From Thioalkalivibrio sulfidiphilus (GTDB lineage Bacteria > Pseudomonadota > Gammaproteobacteria > Ectothiorhodospirales > Ectothiorhodospiraceae), in contig NZ_KB898936.1 of assembly GCF_000377945.1 (NCBI RefSeq), positions 13,455 through 71,986 of the forward strand: a stretch of DNA of 58,532 nt, read 5' to 3'. The position numbers were made by a program, and so were the translations under genes. The notes beneath the pieces are model-generated. The model saw nothing but the letters and a program-made list of their open reading frames with translations. It did not search any database and was not told the DNA's origin. Shown one piece after another: positions 5,873 to 15,759 of the stretch (positions are counted from its first letter, which is position 1; every line of letters begins with the position of its first letter).

Positions 5873-7957
5873 TCAGGCGCCCGCTTTTTCCTCGCCGGAT
5901 GTGCTGGCTTTTTCTTCCGCCTCGATCCACTCCTGCACCGCCTTGATGGAGGCGTCGGTGGAGCGGAACACGTACTTCTCGCCGATCACGTCGTACAGGC
6001 CGGTGCGCTTCATGAGGTCCAGGACCTGGGCCTTGACGCCGGCGATCACCAGGGTCACGTCGCGTTCGCGTAGGCGGCGGGCGAGGCCACGGATGGACTC
6101 CTCACCGGAGGCGTCGATCTCGTTGATGCCCTTGGCCACGATGACCAGGTAGCGGGCGTTGGGATGGCGCGCGGCCAGGTTGAGGATGGCGTCCTCGAAG
6201 AAGGCCACGTTGGCGAAGTAGAGCGAGCCGTCGAAGCGCATGATGCAGACCTTCTCGGTGGTCTGAAGGCCGTAGAGCTGGGCGTCGCGCAGGGTGCCGT
6301 CCTCGTAGCGGGCTAGTTCGGAGACCCGGGGGTGCATGCGCCGGTACAGGAACAGGATGATGGCCAGGCCCGCTCCGGCAATGATGCCGAAATCCAGGTT
6401 CGGGGCCGCGGCCAGGGTGACGATGAAGGTGATGATGGCAGCCACACCGTCGTGCTTGTGCGCCTGCCAGGCGTGGTGCACGGCGTGGAAGTTCACCAGG
6501 CCCACCACCGCCATCATGATGATGGCTGCCAGCACTGCCTGGGGCAGGTGGTAGAGGAGGGGGGTGAGGAACAGCAGGGTGGCCAGTACCACCAGGCCGG
6601 TGATTACCGAGGACAGGCCGGTCTTGGCGCCTGATGTCAGGTTCACCGCCGAGCGGGAGAAGGAGCCGCTCACGGGGTAGGCCTGGCTGGCGCTGCCGAC
6701 GATGTTGGCCAGGCCCTGGCCCACCAGTTCCTGGTTGGGATCCAGGCGCTGGCCGGTCTTGGCGGCCATGGCCTTGGCAATGGCGATGGCCTCGGTGAAG
6801 CCCACCAGGGCGATGACGAAGGCGGAGGTAATCAGGGCCGTGAAGGTGCTCCAGCCGAGGCTGGGTATGCTTAGGCTGGGCAGGCCCTGGGGCACGTTTC
6901 CGACCACGGCGCCGCCGCCGTTGAGCAGCACGCTGTCCTCGCTGCTGCGTGCGATGCGCCAGGTGGGGCCGCGGGTTTCAGCGCCCTCGGGGACGGTCTC
7001 GCGCTGGTAGTAGAGGGTGGGCTCACCGGGCACGGCGCGCAGTTCCAGGTCGCGCAGGCGACGCTCCAGCAGGGTGGCCCGCTCGCGTACCTCCTGGGCC
7101 TCCAGGCGGGTGCGGTCCATCTCGTAGCGCAGGTTCAGGGCCTCCATGCCTTGCAGGCCGCGCAGTTCCTGTTCTGCCCGACGTACTTCATCCTCCAGCA
7201 GGTCGGCCCGCTGGTCGTATTCCTTGGCCTCGCGCACCAGTTCGCGCACCTCGGCGTCCGCCAGCGCGTCCAGGGGCACCTGCAGCTTGCGCTCGAAGCC
7301 GGTGGCCCAGCTGATGATGATGGCCACCGCCACCACCAACAGCACGCCTGGGAAGCGAGGGTAGTACTTTTTCAGTGCCCACATGGCGACGATGGCGCCG
7401 ACGCCCATGGCCAGGGTGGGCAGGTGGGTGTCACCGACGCGCAGCAGCATGTACCAGATGTTGACCATGAAGGCATGGTCGGTATCCAGGGGCAGGCCGA
7501 AGATCTTGTTGAGCTGGGACAGGCCGATGATGATGGCCGCGGCATTGGTGAAGCCCACGATCACCGGGTGGGAGATGAAGCTCACGAGGGCACCCATGCG
7601 GAACACGCCCATGGTCAGCTGGATCAGGCCGACCAGCAGGGCCAGCACGATGGCGAGCGCGATGTATTCCGACGAACCCTCCGCCGCCAGGGGGATCAGG
7701 GCGGCGGCGGTGAGCAGGGAGACCACGGCCACCGGGCCGGTGGCCAGCTGGTTGGAGGATCCCCACAGGGCGGCCACCATGACTGGCAGGAAGGCGGCGT
7801 ACAGGCCATAGACCGGGGGCAGGCCAGCCAGCTGGGCATAGGCCATGGACTGGGGGATGAGCACCAGGGCCACGGCGATGCCGGCCATCAGGTCGGCCCG
7901 GACGTTCGTTCCGGTCAGGGGAAACCAGTTCAGGAAGGGAAAGATGCGCTTGATCAT
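5873..7957 (-). CDS. SulP/SLC26-family anion transporter with STAS domain and coiled-coil insert
   Basis: The 694-residue protein is an inner-membrane SulP carrier. It starts with WFPLTGTNVRADLMAGIAVA and the signature LIPQSMAYAQLAGLPPVYGLY, runs through about 11-14 hydrophobic segments with NIVGSASQAYPVSGSFSRS, and ends in a cytoplasmic STAS domain (VCIMRFDGSLYFANV ... INEIDASGEESI). Substrate could be sulfate, bicarbonate or another anion. Unusually, about 125 hydrophilic residues (bases about 6915-7290), rich in Glu/Arg with a coiled-coil pattern, separate ATGFERK from GAVVGNVPQGLPSL, where relatives have a short loop. The start at 7957 (MIKRIFPFLNWF) is preferred over 8008, whose leader looks non-coding. 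It is a single gene with its own 5' region. Confidence 0.92.
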   Translation of the reverse strand: MIKRIFPFLNWFPLTGTNVRADLMAGIAVALVLIPQSMAYAQLAGLPPVYGLYAAFLPVMVAALWGSSNQLATGPVAVVSLLTAAALIPLAAEGSSEYIALAIVLALLVGLIQLTMGVFRMGALVSFISHPVIVGFTNAAAIIIGLSQLNKIFGLPLDTDHAFMVNIWYMLLRVGDTHLPTLAMGVGAIVAMWALKKYYPRFPGVLLVVAVAIIISWATGFERKLQVPLDALADAEVRELVREAKEYDQRADLLEDEVRRAEQELRGLQGMEALNLRYEMDRTRLEAQEVRERATLLERRLRDLELRAVPGEPTLYYQRETVPEGAETRGPTWRIARSSEDSVLLNGGGAVVGNVPQGLPSLSIPSLGWSTFTALITSAFVIALVGFTEAIAIAKAMAAKTGQRLDPNQELVGQGLANIVGSASQAYPVSGSFSRSAVNLTSGAKTGLSSVITGLVVLATLLFLTPLLYHLPQAVLAAIIMMAVVGLVNFHAVHHAWQAHKHDGVAAIITFIVTLAAAPNLDFGIIAGAGLAIILFLYRRMHPRVSELARYEDGTLRDAQLYGLQTTEKVCIMRFDGSLYFANVAFFEDAILNLAARHPNARYLVIVAKGINEIDASGEESIRGLARRLRERDVTLVIAGVKAQVLDLMKRTGLYDVIGEKYVFRSTDASIKAVQEWIEAEEKASTSGEEKAGA

Positions 7958-8048
7958 GGAAGGAAGTCGCCTGGTTATTTTGAATTCTTTTGCACAGCCC
8001 CCGGCCATCGCGGGTCAAGCGCGACGCGCCAGGGACGTTTCCGGGTCC

Positions 8049-8132
8049 AGGAGCCTGTCGGGCTTAGGTTACACCTACTGCGCCGGTGGGAGAGCGAGGC
8101 TCGCTACGGGCACCTAAGTCTGACCGGCTCCT
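8049..8132. repeat. Imperfect 20-bp inverted repeat
   Basis: 8049-8068 (AGGAGCCTGTCGGGCTTAGG) matches the complement of 8113-8132 at 17 of 20 bases, with a 44-base middle. It lies in the 484-base gap between the SulP start and the motB stop; apart from this and the REP at 8396 I see no gene or clear promoter in the gap. Confidence 0.65.
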
Positions 8133-8395
8133 AGGCCGGTGAATCTTTCAGTGTTCTGTGGACGCTCGACCCTCTGCGGGGCCTTGTCTGCCGTGGTGCC
8201 TGGCTTCTAGCCAGGGGGCGCGGCTCGGTGTCGGCATCGCGCTTGCGCCGCGCAACGGCCCTTGTCCGAGGGGGCGGGAGCCACTGTGCGCAGCGCCCGG
8301 CACATGTCCCGAGCACATCGTGGGCGCACATATTAACAAAATCTGATCTAAGGCTGAATCGGCGGGACCGGTCGCCCGCCGGACCGGGTCAGGTT

Positions 8396-8432
8396 CGTAG
8401 GATGGGCACGCTGCGCTTTGCCCATCCTACGG
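8396..8432. repeat. Single REP hairpin after motB
   Basis: CGTAGGATGGGCACGC and GCTTTGCCCATCCTACG form a long stem just downstream of the motB stop (minus strand). It is a diverged member of the REP family and a likely 3' end for the motAB transcript. Confidence 0.75.
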
Positions 8433-8441
8433 GGGTGCGGG

Positions 8442-9314
8442 TCAGTCGCGCAGTTCATAGACTGCGGCCTCGCTTTCCTTGGCAATGGCCGCCTCGGTCT
8501 CCCGGGTCATGACGATGATGCTGATGCGCCGGTTGATGGGGCTCTCGGGGTTTGCCTTGTCGAACAGCACCGTGGAGGCCAGCCCCACCACCCGGCCGAT
8601 CTTGGCCTCCTCCATGCCACCGGCCACCAGGGCGCGCCGTGCGGCATTGGCCCGGTCCGTGGACAGCTCCCAGTTGCTGTAGTTGGGGCGCAGGAACGGG
8701 CGGGCATCGGTGTGCCCGGTGATGCTGATCTTGTTGGGCACCTGGTTGATGAGTCCGCCTAGCTCCTGGAGGATGGCGGCCGAGTAACTGCGCAGCTGGG
8801 CGCTGCCCAGGTCGAACATGGGGCGGTTTTCCTTATCCACGATCTGGATGCGCAGGCCCTCGGGTGTGATGTCCAGCAGCAGCTGGTCCTTGAAGGGCTC
8901 GAGCGCCTGGCTGCGCTCGATGGCCTCTTCCAGGGCCTGCATCAGGGCTTCCAGGCGTTCCTTCTCCTGCTGCGCAGCCAGCTCTTCAAGGGTCTCGGCG
9001 TCCAGGTCAGCCAATTGCTCGGGGGCCATGTCAATGGCGCCTTCGAAGTCGATCAGCGACGGTGAGGTGCCGGTACCAGCTTCAAAGGCGGGGGTGGGGC
9101 TGGCTCCCATGAAGGCTGAGGGGTTCTGAAAGAACTCGGAGATGGCGGCCTTCTGCTCATCGTCGGTGAAGCCGAGGATCCACAGCAGCAGGAAGAACGC
9201 CATCATGGCGGTGGCGAAGTCGGCGAAGGCGATCTTCCAGGCCCCACCGTGGTGGCCGCCCTTCTTGATGATCTTCTTGACGACGATCGGCTGCTTTTTG
9301 TCATCCAGCGCCAA
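8442..9314 (-). CDS. motB: Flagellar stator protein MotB
   Basis: The 290-residue protein has a basic cytoplasmic N-terminus, one membrane helix FADFATAMMAFFLLLWI carrying the ion-binding Asp32, then a plug/linker region with a charged helix, and a C-terminal OmpA-like peptidoglycan-binding domain (ISITGHTDARPFL, NWELSTDRANAARR, NRRISIIVM). It anchors the stator to the wall and conducts protons or sodium; the sequence does not decide which. It follows motA by 6 bases, and MotAB is encoded apart from the second stator pair MotCD at 30837-32542. Confidence 0.95.
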   Translation of the reverse strand: MALDDKKQPIVVKKIIKKGGHHGGAWKIAFADFATAMMAFFLLLWILGFTDDEQKAAISEFFQNPSAFMGASPTPAFEAGTGTSPSLIDFEGAIDMAPEQLADLDAETLEELAAQQEKERLEALMQALEEAIERSQALEPFKDQLLLDITPEGLRIQIVDKENRPMFDLGSAQLRSYSAAILQELGGLINQVPNKISITGHTDARPFLRPNYSNWELSTDRANAARRALVAGGMEEAKIGRVVGLASTVLFDKANPESPINRRISIIVMTRETEAAIAKESEAAVYELRD

Positions 9315-9320
9315 GGCGCA

Positions 9321-10178
9321 TCACTCCTTGGTGCCGCGCAGATGCTGTTCCAGTTCCTGGAAGCTGGGGCGCAGGGTGGAGGCCATGGTCTTGCGGCCGA
9401 ACTCCACCGCCACCTGGGGGCTGTAGCCCTGCACGTTGGCCAGGATGCAGGCCTTCAGGCAGGCGTAGAACTTGGCCTCGTCCTCGGCGCGGCGCTCCAG
9501 GGCCGTGCTCATGGGGCCGACGAAGCCATAGGCCAGCAGGATACCCAGGAAGGTACCCACCAGGGCAGCGGCCACCTTGCCGCCGATCTCCTCGATGGGG
9601 CCACCCAGGGAGTCCATGGTGTTCACGATGCCGAGCACCGCCGCCACGATACCGAAGGCGGGCAGGGCATCCGCCACCCGCTGCACCGCATGCCCGGGCT
9701 CGCCCACCTCGTGATGATGGGTCTCGAGCTCGATGTCCATGAGGTTGTCCAACTCGAAGGGGTTCATGCTGCCGCTGACCACCAGGCGCATGTAGTCGGA
9801 GATGAACTCCACCACGTGATGGTCCTTAAGGATGCTGGGATATTTCTGGAAGATCGCGCTCTCGTGGGGCTCCTCGATGTCCGGTTCGATGCCCATCAGG
9901 CCTTCCTTGCGGGCCTTGGTGAACAGGTCATAGAGCAGGGCGAGCAGGTCCAGGTAGTGGCTTTTCTTGTACTTGGGGCCGCCCATCAGGGCGGGGATGC
10001 CCTTGAAGACCTTGATGATGGTCTTCATGGAGTTGGAGATGACAAAGGCGCCTAGTGCGGCACCGCAGATGATGACCACCTCGTAGGGCTGCCAGATGGC
10101 CAGCAGCTGTCCGCCATGGGCAACGAAGCCGCCGAACACGGCGACCACGACGATGATGGCGCCAAGGATCAGGTTCAC
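9321..10178 (-). CDS. motA: Flagellar stator protein MotA
   Basis: The 285-residue inner-membrane protein has four hydrophobic segments, starting NLILGAIIVVVAVFGGFVAHGG. The cytoplasmic loop contains ARKEGLMGIE, the charged residues that contact FliG, and PAFGIVAAVLGIV contains the conserved proline of helix 3. A GTG start at 10178 with GGGAG 9 bases upstream fits the family length (E. coli 295 aa); the longer reading frame to 10280 adds a non-homologous leader. It is co-transcribed with motB and divergent from the HDOD gene. Confidence 0.94.
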   Translation of the reverse strand: MNLILGAIIVVVAVFGGFVAHGGQLLAIWQPYEVVIICGAALGAFVISNSMKTIIKVFKGIPALMGGPKYKKSHYLDLLALLYDLFTKARKEGLMGIEPDIEEPHESAIFQKYPSILKDHHVVEFISDYMRLVVSGSMNPFELDNLMDIELETHHHEVGEPGHAVQRVADALPAFGIVAAVLGIVNTMDSLGGPIEEIGGKVAAALVGTFLGILLAYGFVGPMSTALERRAEDEAKFYACLKACILANVQGYSPQVAVEFGRKTMASTLRPSFQELEQHLRGTKE

Positions 10179-10336
10179 GAACAGACTCTCCCGTGTCGTT
10201 GATGCGTTTGGGGCGCACAGGCCGGTGGATCGGCTTGAGTGTCCCGGCGCCGGAGCCAATAATACCCAACAAACCCTCACGGCGGGTACCGGTCAGATGC
10301 GGTTTTCCACCCTCCGTCGCTTACGGAACATGCCCC

Positions 10337-11767
10337 TTGGACAAGCCGATAACCCCTGCCGTCTCGCATCTTGCCGGTGAAGCGGCGGCCGCCAGTCCCG
10401 ACGAACTCCCCCTGCTCAAGGGCACCGCGGCCCGGGTGGCGGAGCTCTCGGGCGACAGCCGAAGCTCGGTGAAGACGCTGGCCGCCGCCGTGATGGGCGA
10501 TCCCGCCCTTGCCCTGCGCCTGCTGCACAAGGCCAATGCCGTGCCACACCGGCATTTTCGCAATGAGGTCTCCACCCTGGAGGACGCCGTGCGCATGCTC
10601 GGCACCCAGGCGTTGATCCGCATGGCCACGGATGCGCCGGTGGCCGACGAGCGCCTGGATGCAGCCAGTCTGCCGCGCTACCGACGCAGTGCCGGGCAGG
10701 CCCTGCTGGCCGCGCGCCTGGCCACCGAGTGGGCCGAGAGCCGCCATGACATGTCACCCCCGGAGGTGGCCCTGGCCGCCCTGATGTACAACCTGGGAGA
10801 GCTCTTTCTGCTGGCCCATGGCGATCGGCGTATCGGCCGTTACCTGGAACTGGTGGGCGACAGCCACGTGCTGCCCCACGAGGCGGAATATGTCTCACTG
10901 GGCGAGAGCCTGGAGGAGCTGGGGCTGGTGCTGGCGCGGCACTGGAAGCTGCCGGAGATGGTGCGTGAATCCATGCGTGCCCGGAACGCGCAGCACCTGC
11001 GCACCCTGGGCGTGATGCTGTCCGCGCAGATCGCCCGGGACGCCCTCTCCGGGTGGCGCCATCCCATGCTGACGGCGGACCTGCGCCTGGTCGGGGCCTT
11101 CCTGGACGAACCCGCCAAGCGGGTGGTCGAGCGCATCAACGACGTGCTGGAAGGCTTCAACGGCGATGCGGCCTATTACGGACTGGAGCCGTTGCCGGCG
11201 CTGGTGCTGGACGAACAGGGCCGGAGCATCGCCCAGGACGAGACCTGGCAGGCCCATTTTTGTCTTGCACCCAGGGCCGACGATTTCGCCGCCTGCCTCA
11301 AGGCCCTGCGTGGCGGGGCCGCGGACAGGACCCAGGTCCTCAAGGCCCTGGTGCGCGGCCTGCACCACGGGCTGGGGCTCAACCGCGTGGCCTTCGCCGC
11401 CCTGTCGGCGCAGCGGGAATACCTGGTGGGGGAGCATCTCCAGGGCACGGACTTTGAGCCCGAGTTCAACCGTTTCCACCTCCCCCTGGCGGAGGCCGGC
11501 CTGTTTGCCCGCCTGATGGACAAACCCGCCGCCTTCTGGCTCAAGGCCGACAACCAGGCCAAGGCCTGGCCCCAGGTGCCGGAGCGGGTCCGGGATCTGG
11601 TGGGGGTGCGCAGCTTCTTCGCCATGTCCCTGTTCGTGGGGGACAAGCCCCTGGGGCTGGTCTATGCCGATCGCCGCAGCAGCGAGTGCGAACTGGACGC
11701 GCGCAGCTACGAGGCCTTCCGTCTGCTGGTGCGCATGGCCGGGCAGCGCATCGAGCAGCTGCTGTAG
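10337..11767 (+). CDS. HDOD-domain signalling protein with C-terminal GAF-like region
   Basis: Residues about 20-230 form an HDOD domain, with MGDPALALRLLHKAN, LEDAVRMLGTQAL and LAALMYNLGELFLL, where family members have a degenerate HD-like phosphohydrolase fold. The C-terminal 200 residues (HFCLAPRADD ... SLFVGDKPLGLVYADRR) resemble the sensor region found after HDOD in several gammaproteobacterial proteins. Such proteins tend to link c-di-GMP or motility control to gene expression; the exact role is unknown. The start is uncertain: a TTG at 10337 is chosen, as GTG 10193 or ATG 10202 would almost touch the divergent motA start and add a leader of unusual composition. Confidence 0.8.
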   Translation: MDKPITPAVSHLAGEAAAASPDELPLLKGTAARVAELSGDSRSSVKTLAAAVMGDPALALRLLHKANAVPHRHFRNEVSTLEDAVRMLGTQALIRMATDAPVADERLDAASLPRYRRSAGQALLAARLATEWAESRHDMSPPEVALAALMYNLGELFLLAHGDRRIGRYLELVGDSHVLPHEAEYVSLGESLEELGLVLARHWKLPEMVRESMRARNAQHLRTLGVMLSAQIARDALSGWRHPMLTADLRLVGAFLDEPAKRVVERINDVLEGFNGDAAYYGLEPLPALVLDEQGRSIAQDETWQAHFCLAPRADDFAACLKALRGGAADRTQVLKALVRGLHHGLGLNRVAFAALSAQREYLVGEHLQGTDFEPEFNRFHLPLAEAGLFARLMDKPAAFWLKADNQAKAWPQVPERVRDLVGVRSFFAMSLFVGDKPLGLVYADRRSSECELDARSYEAFRLLVRMAGQRIEQLL

Positions 11768-11860
11768 GCTCAATGGCAGTGAATTCCAGATGAGCGGATA
11801 TACCGGACTGACCCGCATCAATACCCTTCCCCCGGCCTTCTGTAATACTGCGCTCCTGAT

Positions 11861-11887
11861 TCAAGAATCCTGATCGGCGGCCGATTC
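11861..11887 (+). promoter_or_regulatory. Sigma-28 (FliA)-like promoter of the PAS chemoreceptor gene
   Basis: TCAAGAAT (11861-11868), 11 bases, then GCCGATTC (11880-11887). This matches the flagellar sigma-28 pattern (TAAA or TCAAG box, N11, GCCGATAA) in both boxes and spacing. It lies about 90 bases before the start of a chemoreceptor gene, the expected target of FliA encoded at 25576. Confidence 0.65.
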
Positions 11888-11976
11888 ATTCTGATAGGGC
11901 GCCATCGCGCAACATCCCTTAATCCTGATCATGGCCAGCCCCGTGGGCGGTCAAGCAGCCCTTTTGCGGAGAAGAC

Positions 11977-13548
11977 ATGAAGAAAAACCTGCCCGTGACC
12001 GGTAAGGAGATCCCCATTCCCCAGGGGAGAACCCTTATTTCATCCACCGACCTCAAAGGGATCATCACCTACGCCAACGACACCTTCGTGCAGGTGAGCG
12101 GCTTCAGCTGCGAGGAACTGCTGCACAAGAACCACAACGTGGTGCGTCATCCGGACATGCCGCCGGCGGCCTTCGAGGATCTCTGGAAGACGGTAAAATC
12201 CGGCAAGGCCTGGATGGGCATCGTCAAGAACCGCTGCAAGAACGGCGACCACTACTGGGTGGATGCCTACGTCACCCCGGTTTACGAAAACGGCCAGATC
12301 GCCGGCTACGAGTCGGTGCGCGCCATCCCGCGCCGGGAGGACATCGGCCGTGCCGAGCGTCTCTACCAGAAGCTCTGGAAGGGCAAGGTGAATCTGGCCC
12401 GGCGTTTCTACCATGGCGTGATCCCGCGCATGGTGGCCGGTCAGTTGCTGATCCTGCTGGTGGCCTTCCTGCTCGTCTCCGCGGGCCTGGGCCTCGCAGG
12501 CACCCTGGGCGTGTTCGCCGGCGCGGGTGTGCTGTCCGCCGCCCTGGCCGTCTGGTTGCTCAACCCCGTGACCCGGGTCGCGGCACAGGCGCGCAAGATC
12601 GTCGACAACCCGGTGATGGAGGCGGTCTACACGGGCCGCCGCGGCGAGGCAGCCCAGATAGAGACCGCGCTGCATTTCCTGGAGGCGCGCCTGCGCACGG
12701 TGCTGGACCGCATCAGCGTGAGTGCCGAGGACCTGGAAAAGGCCGGTCGCGAGACCTCCAGCACGGTGCACGAGACCGTACAGGGTATCGACCGCCAGCG
12801 GGGCGAGACCGATCAGGTGGCCACCGCCATGAACGAGATGAGCGCCACGGTGCACGAGGTGGCCTCCAACACCGCGCTCGCCGCCGAGTCCGCGCGCCAG
12901 GCGGACAACGAGGCCCGCGCCGGCAAGGCGGTGGTGCACGAGACCGCCCGCGCCATCGAGAAGCTCGCTGACGAGGTGGAGCAGACCGCCCACGCCATCG
13001 AGAAACTGGAGAAGGACAGCGACGAGATCGGCAAGATCCTGGACGTGATCCGGGGCATCGCCGAGCAGACCAACCTGCTGGCGCTGAACGCCGCCATCGA
13101 GGCGGCCCGGGCCGGCGAGCAGGGCCGGGGCTTCGCGGTGGTGGCCGACGAGGTGCGCACGCTGGCCAGCAAGACCCAGGAATCCACCCACACCATCCAG
13201 GAGATGATCGAGCGCCTGCAGGCCGGCGCCCATCAGGCGGTGCAGGTGATGGAGTCCAGCCGCAACCAGGCCCGCAAGGGCGTGGAGCAGGCGGAGGAGG
13301 CGGGCCAGTCCCTGGACCGCATCGCCGAGGCGGTGACCCGCATCAACGACATGAACGCCCAGATCGCCACCGCCGTGGAAGAGCAGAGCGCCGTGGCCGA
13401 GGAGATCAACCGCAACGTGGTCAACATCCGCGACGTGGCGGAGAACAACAACGAGATCGCCGCGCGCACCGAGTCGTCCAGCGAGCGGCTGGTGAGTCTC
13501 TCCCGGGATCTGCATGCCCTGGTGCTGCGCTTCGGGGCAAGCCGATAA
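11977..13548 (+). CDS. PAS-domain methyl-accepting chemotaxis protein, Aer-like
   Basis: The 523-residue receptor begins with a PAS domain (residues about 20-120: [48 protein letters not shown]), as in the redox/oxygen sensor Aer, with no periplasmic domain. One hydrophobic hairpin (about 155-190) is followed by a short HAMP-like segment and a long signalling coiled coil whose tip [20 protein letters not shown] is the invariant CheA/CheW contact. It probably reports energy state or oxygen to the CheA encoded at 27623. A GGAGA ribosome-binding site precedes the ATG. A heptamer array starts 5 bases after the stop codon. Confidence 0.93.
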   Translation: MKKNLPVTGKEIPIPQGRTLISSTDLKGIITYANDTFVQVSGFSCEELLHKNHNVVRHPDMPPAAFEDLWKTVKSGKAWMGIVKNRCKNGDHYWVDAYVTPVYENGQIAGYESVRAIPRREDIGRAERLYQKLWKGKVNLARRFYHGVIPRMVAGQLLILLVAFLLVSAGLGLAGTLGVFAGAGVLSAALAVWLLNPVTRVAAQARKIVDNPVMEAVYTGRRGEAAQIETALHFLEARLRTVLDRISVSAEDLEKAGRETSSTVHETVQGIDRQRGETDQVATAMNEMSATVHEVASNTALAAESARQADNEARAGKAVVHETARAIEKLADEVEQTAHAIEKLEKDSDEIGKILDVIRGIAEQTNLLALNAAIEAARAGEQGRGFAVVADEVRTLASKTQESTHTIQEMIERLQAGAHQAVQVMESSRNQARKGVEQAEEAGQSLDRIAEAVTRINDMNAQIATAVEEQSAVAEEINRNVVNIRDVAENNNEIAARTESSSERLVSLSRDLHALVLRFGASR

Positions 13549-13552
13549 TGCC

Positions 13553-13594
13553 GTGAGGCGTGAGGCGTGAGGCGTGAGGCGTGAGGCGTGAGGG
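13553..13594. repeat. Heptamer array (GTGAGGC)5 plus GTGAGGG
   Basis: Six units in perfect register sit between the chemoreceptor stop (13548) and the next gene. Each unit contains GTG, GAGG and TGA. The last unit provides the apparent GTG start codon of the downstream gene. Confidence 0.95.
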
Positions 13595-14010
13595 AGTATC
13601 TGTTCGTCTATGGCACCTTGATGGGGGAGACGCCGGATGCCGGTGTGAACCGCCTGCTGCGCAGGTACTGCGAGGACGCGGGGGAGGGCTGGGTGCCCGG
13701 GCGGCTGTATCGCCTGGGCTGGTATCCGGGGCTGGTGCTTGAGACCCGCTCGAGGGCCAGGCGGGTGCCGGGGCGCTTGCTCAAGCTCAAGGCACCGGCA
13801 CGCTGCTGGCCGGTGCTGGATGCCTACGAGGGCTATCGGCCCGAGGCACCGGCGCACGGCGAGTACCGGCGCTGCAGGGTCCGGGTAGAGCGAGTGCCCG
13901 GCGGTCGGCCGCTGCTGGCCTGGGTCTATGTCTACCAAGGGCCGCTGTCACGGGGCGAGCCCATCGAGCGCTGGCCACCGCCTGTGCACGCCCGTGTCAT
14001 GCCGTCGTGA
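13588..14010 (+). CDS. Gamma-glutamylcyclotransferase-like (AIG2/GGCT fold) protein
   Basis: The 140-residue protein opens with the family signature LFVYGTLM, contains GRLYRLGWYPGLVL and VLDAYEGY with the conserved Glu of the GGCT fold, and ends with the AWVYVYQGPL strand. Relatives cyclise gamma-glutamyl amino acids or remove gamma-glutamyl groups; substrate is unknown here. The start codon is a GTG inside the last unit of a (GTGAGGC)n array, and the unit before it offers a GAGG ribosome-binding site. Changes in repeat number could therefore alter initiation. Confidence 0.82.
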   Translation: MREYLFVYGTLMGETPDAGVNRLLRRYCEDAGEGWVPGRLYRLGWYPGLVLETRSRARRVPGRLLKLKAPARCWPVLDAYEGYRPEAPAHGEYRRCRVRVERVPGGRPLLAWVYVYQGPLSRGEPIERWPPPVHARVMPS

Positions 14011-14025
14011 ATGAGAAACCCGGGT

Positions 14026-14167
14026 TTGCCGCAGAGGCGCGAAGACGCAGAGTTAATCTGGGAAAAATCGACAGGATTAACATGATTAACAAGATTTGAG
14101 ACTTTGTCTCGCAACGATCAGTGTTCGGGTTTTTTGCAATCCCATAAATCATGTTAATCTTGTCAAC
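14026..14167. repeat. CGCAGAG-type repeat followed by an inverted GATTAACA-type repeat
   Basis: 14026-14052 is the left arm of the CCGCAGAGGCGC-type element seen in full at 42094 and 44072. It is followed by GACAGGATTAACATGATT (14070-14087), whose complement recurs at 14146-14167 around a T-rich middle. No gene is visible in the 240 bases before ispG's stop. Confidence 0.65.
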
Positions 14168-14189
14168 ATTTCTGTTTTCTCAGTGACGC

Positions 14190-14220
14190 GATGGGCGCGC
14201 TGCGCTTCGCCCATCCTACA
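14190..14220. repeat. Single REP hairpin after ispG
   Basis: GATGGGCGCGCTGCGC...GCCCATCCTACA, a perfect member of the REP family, 30 bases beyond the ispG stop (minus strand). Confidence 0.8.
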
Positions 14221-14250
14221 GGCTACGCCTCACCCTTCACGCCTGACCCC

Positions 14251-15480
<1,230 letters not shown>

Positions 15481-15709
15481 GGCGGCGGGTGTCGCAGGGG
15501 TTGGAAAGGCAGGCATTCTAACGTATTTACCGCCGGACTCGGCCAGGGTGCCCTGCCGGTTCGGGCCCGGATCCTGTGATGCCAGGCGGTTGCGAATGCG
15601 TCGGGTTTCCGGCGGGTGCCGCCGGGCGGGGACGTCAAAAGCCTGTCACGGCATTCGGGGCTATGCTCCAATCTATTGAATCTCATCGGAATATTTTTCG
15701 ATTATCCGT

Positions 15710-15725
15710 TGGCACGCGGATTGCT
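15710..15725 (+). promoter_or_regulatory. Sigma-54 promoter of the fliL flagellar operon
   Basis: TGGCACG, four bases, then TTGCT: an exact match to the RpoN -24/-12 consensus with correct spacing. The predicted start is about 25 bases before the fliL ATG. In Pseudomonas and Vibrio the equivalent genes are RpoN and FleQ/FlrA dependent, so the same is expected here. Confidence 0.88.
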
Positions 15726-15759
15726 AGTTACCACTCACTCAAAGGAGCGCTTGCAAGAC

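Noticed and set aside
5861-5889. GCGGGCGCC/GGCGCCCGC hairpin with T run as the sulP terminator
   Set aside because: The T run is on the plus strand, while sulP and tRNA-Val are read on the minus strand; it may only be a 3' stem overlapping the sulP stop.
10345-10352. GCCGATAA as a sigma-28 promoter for the HDOD gene
   Set aside because: There is no -35 box at the right distance and the sequence would lie inside the most likely coding start.
13541-13548. GCCGATAA at the end of the chemoreceptor gene as a sigma-28 promoter
   Set aside because: No -35 box; these bases are the last codons and stop of the receptor gene.
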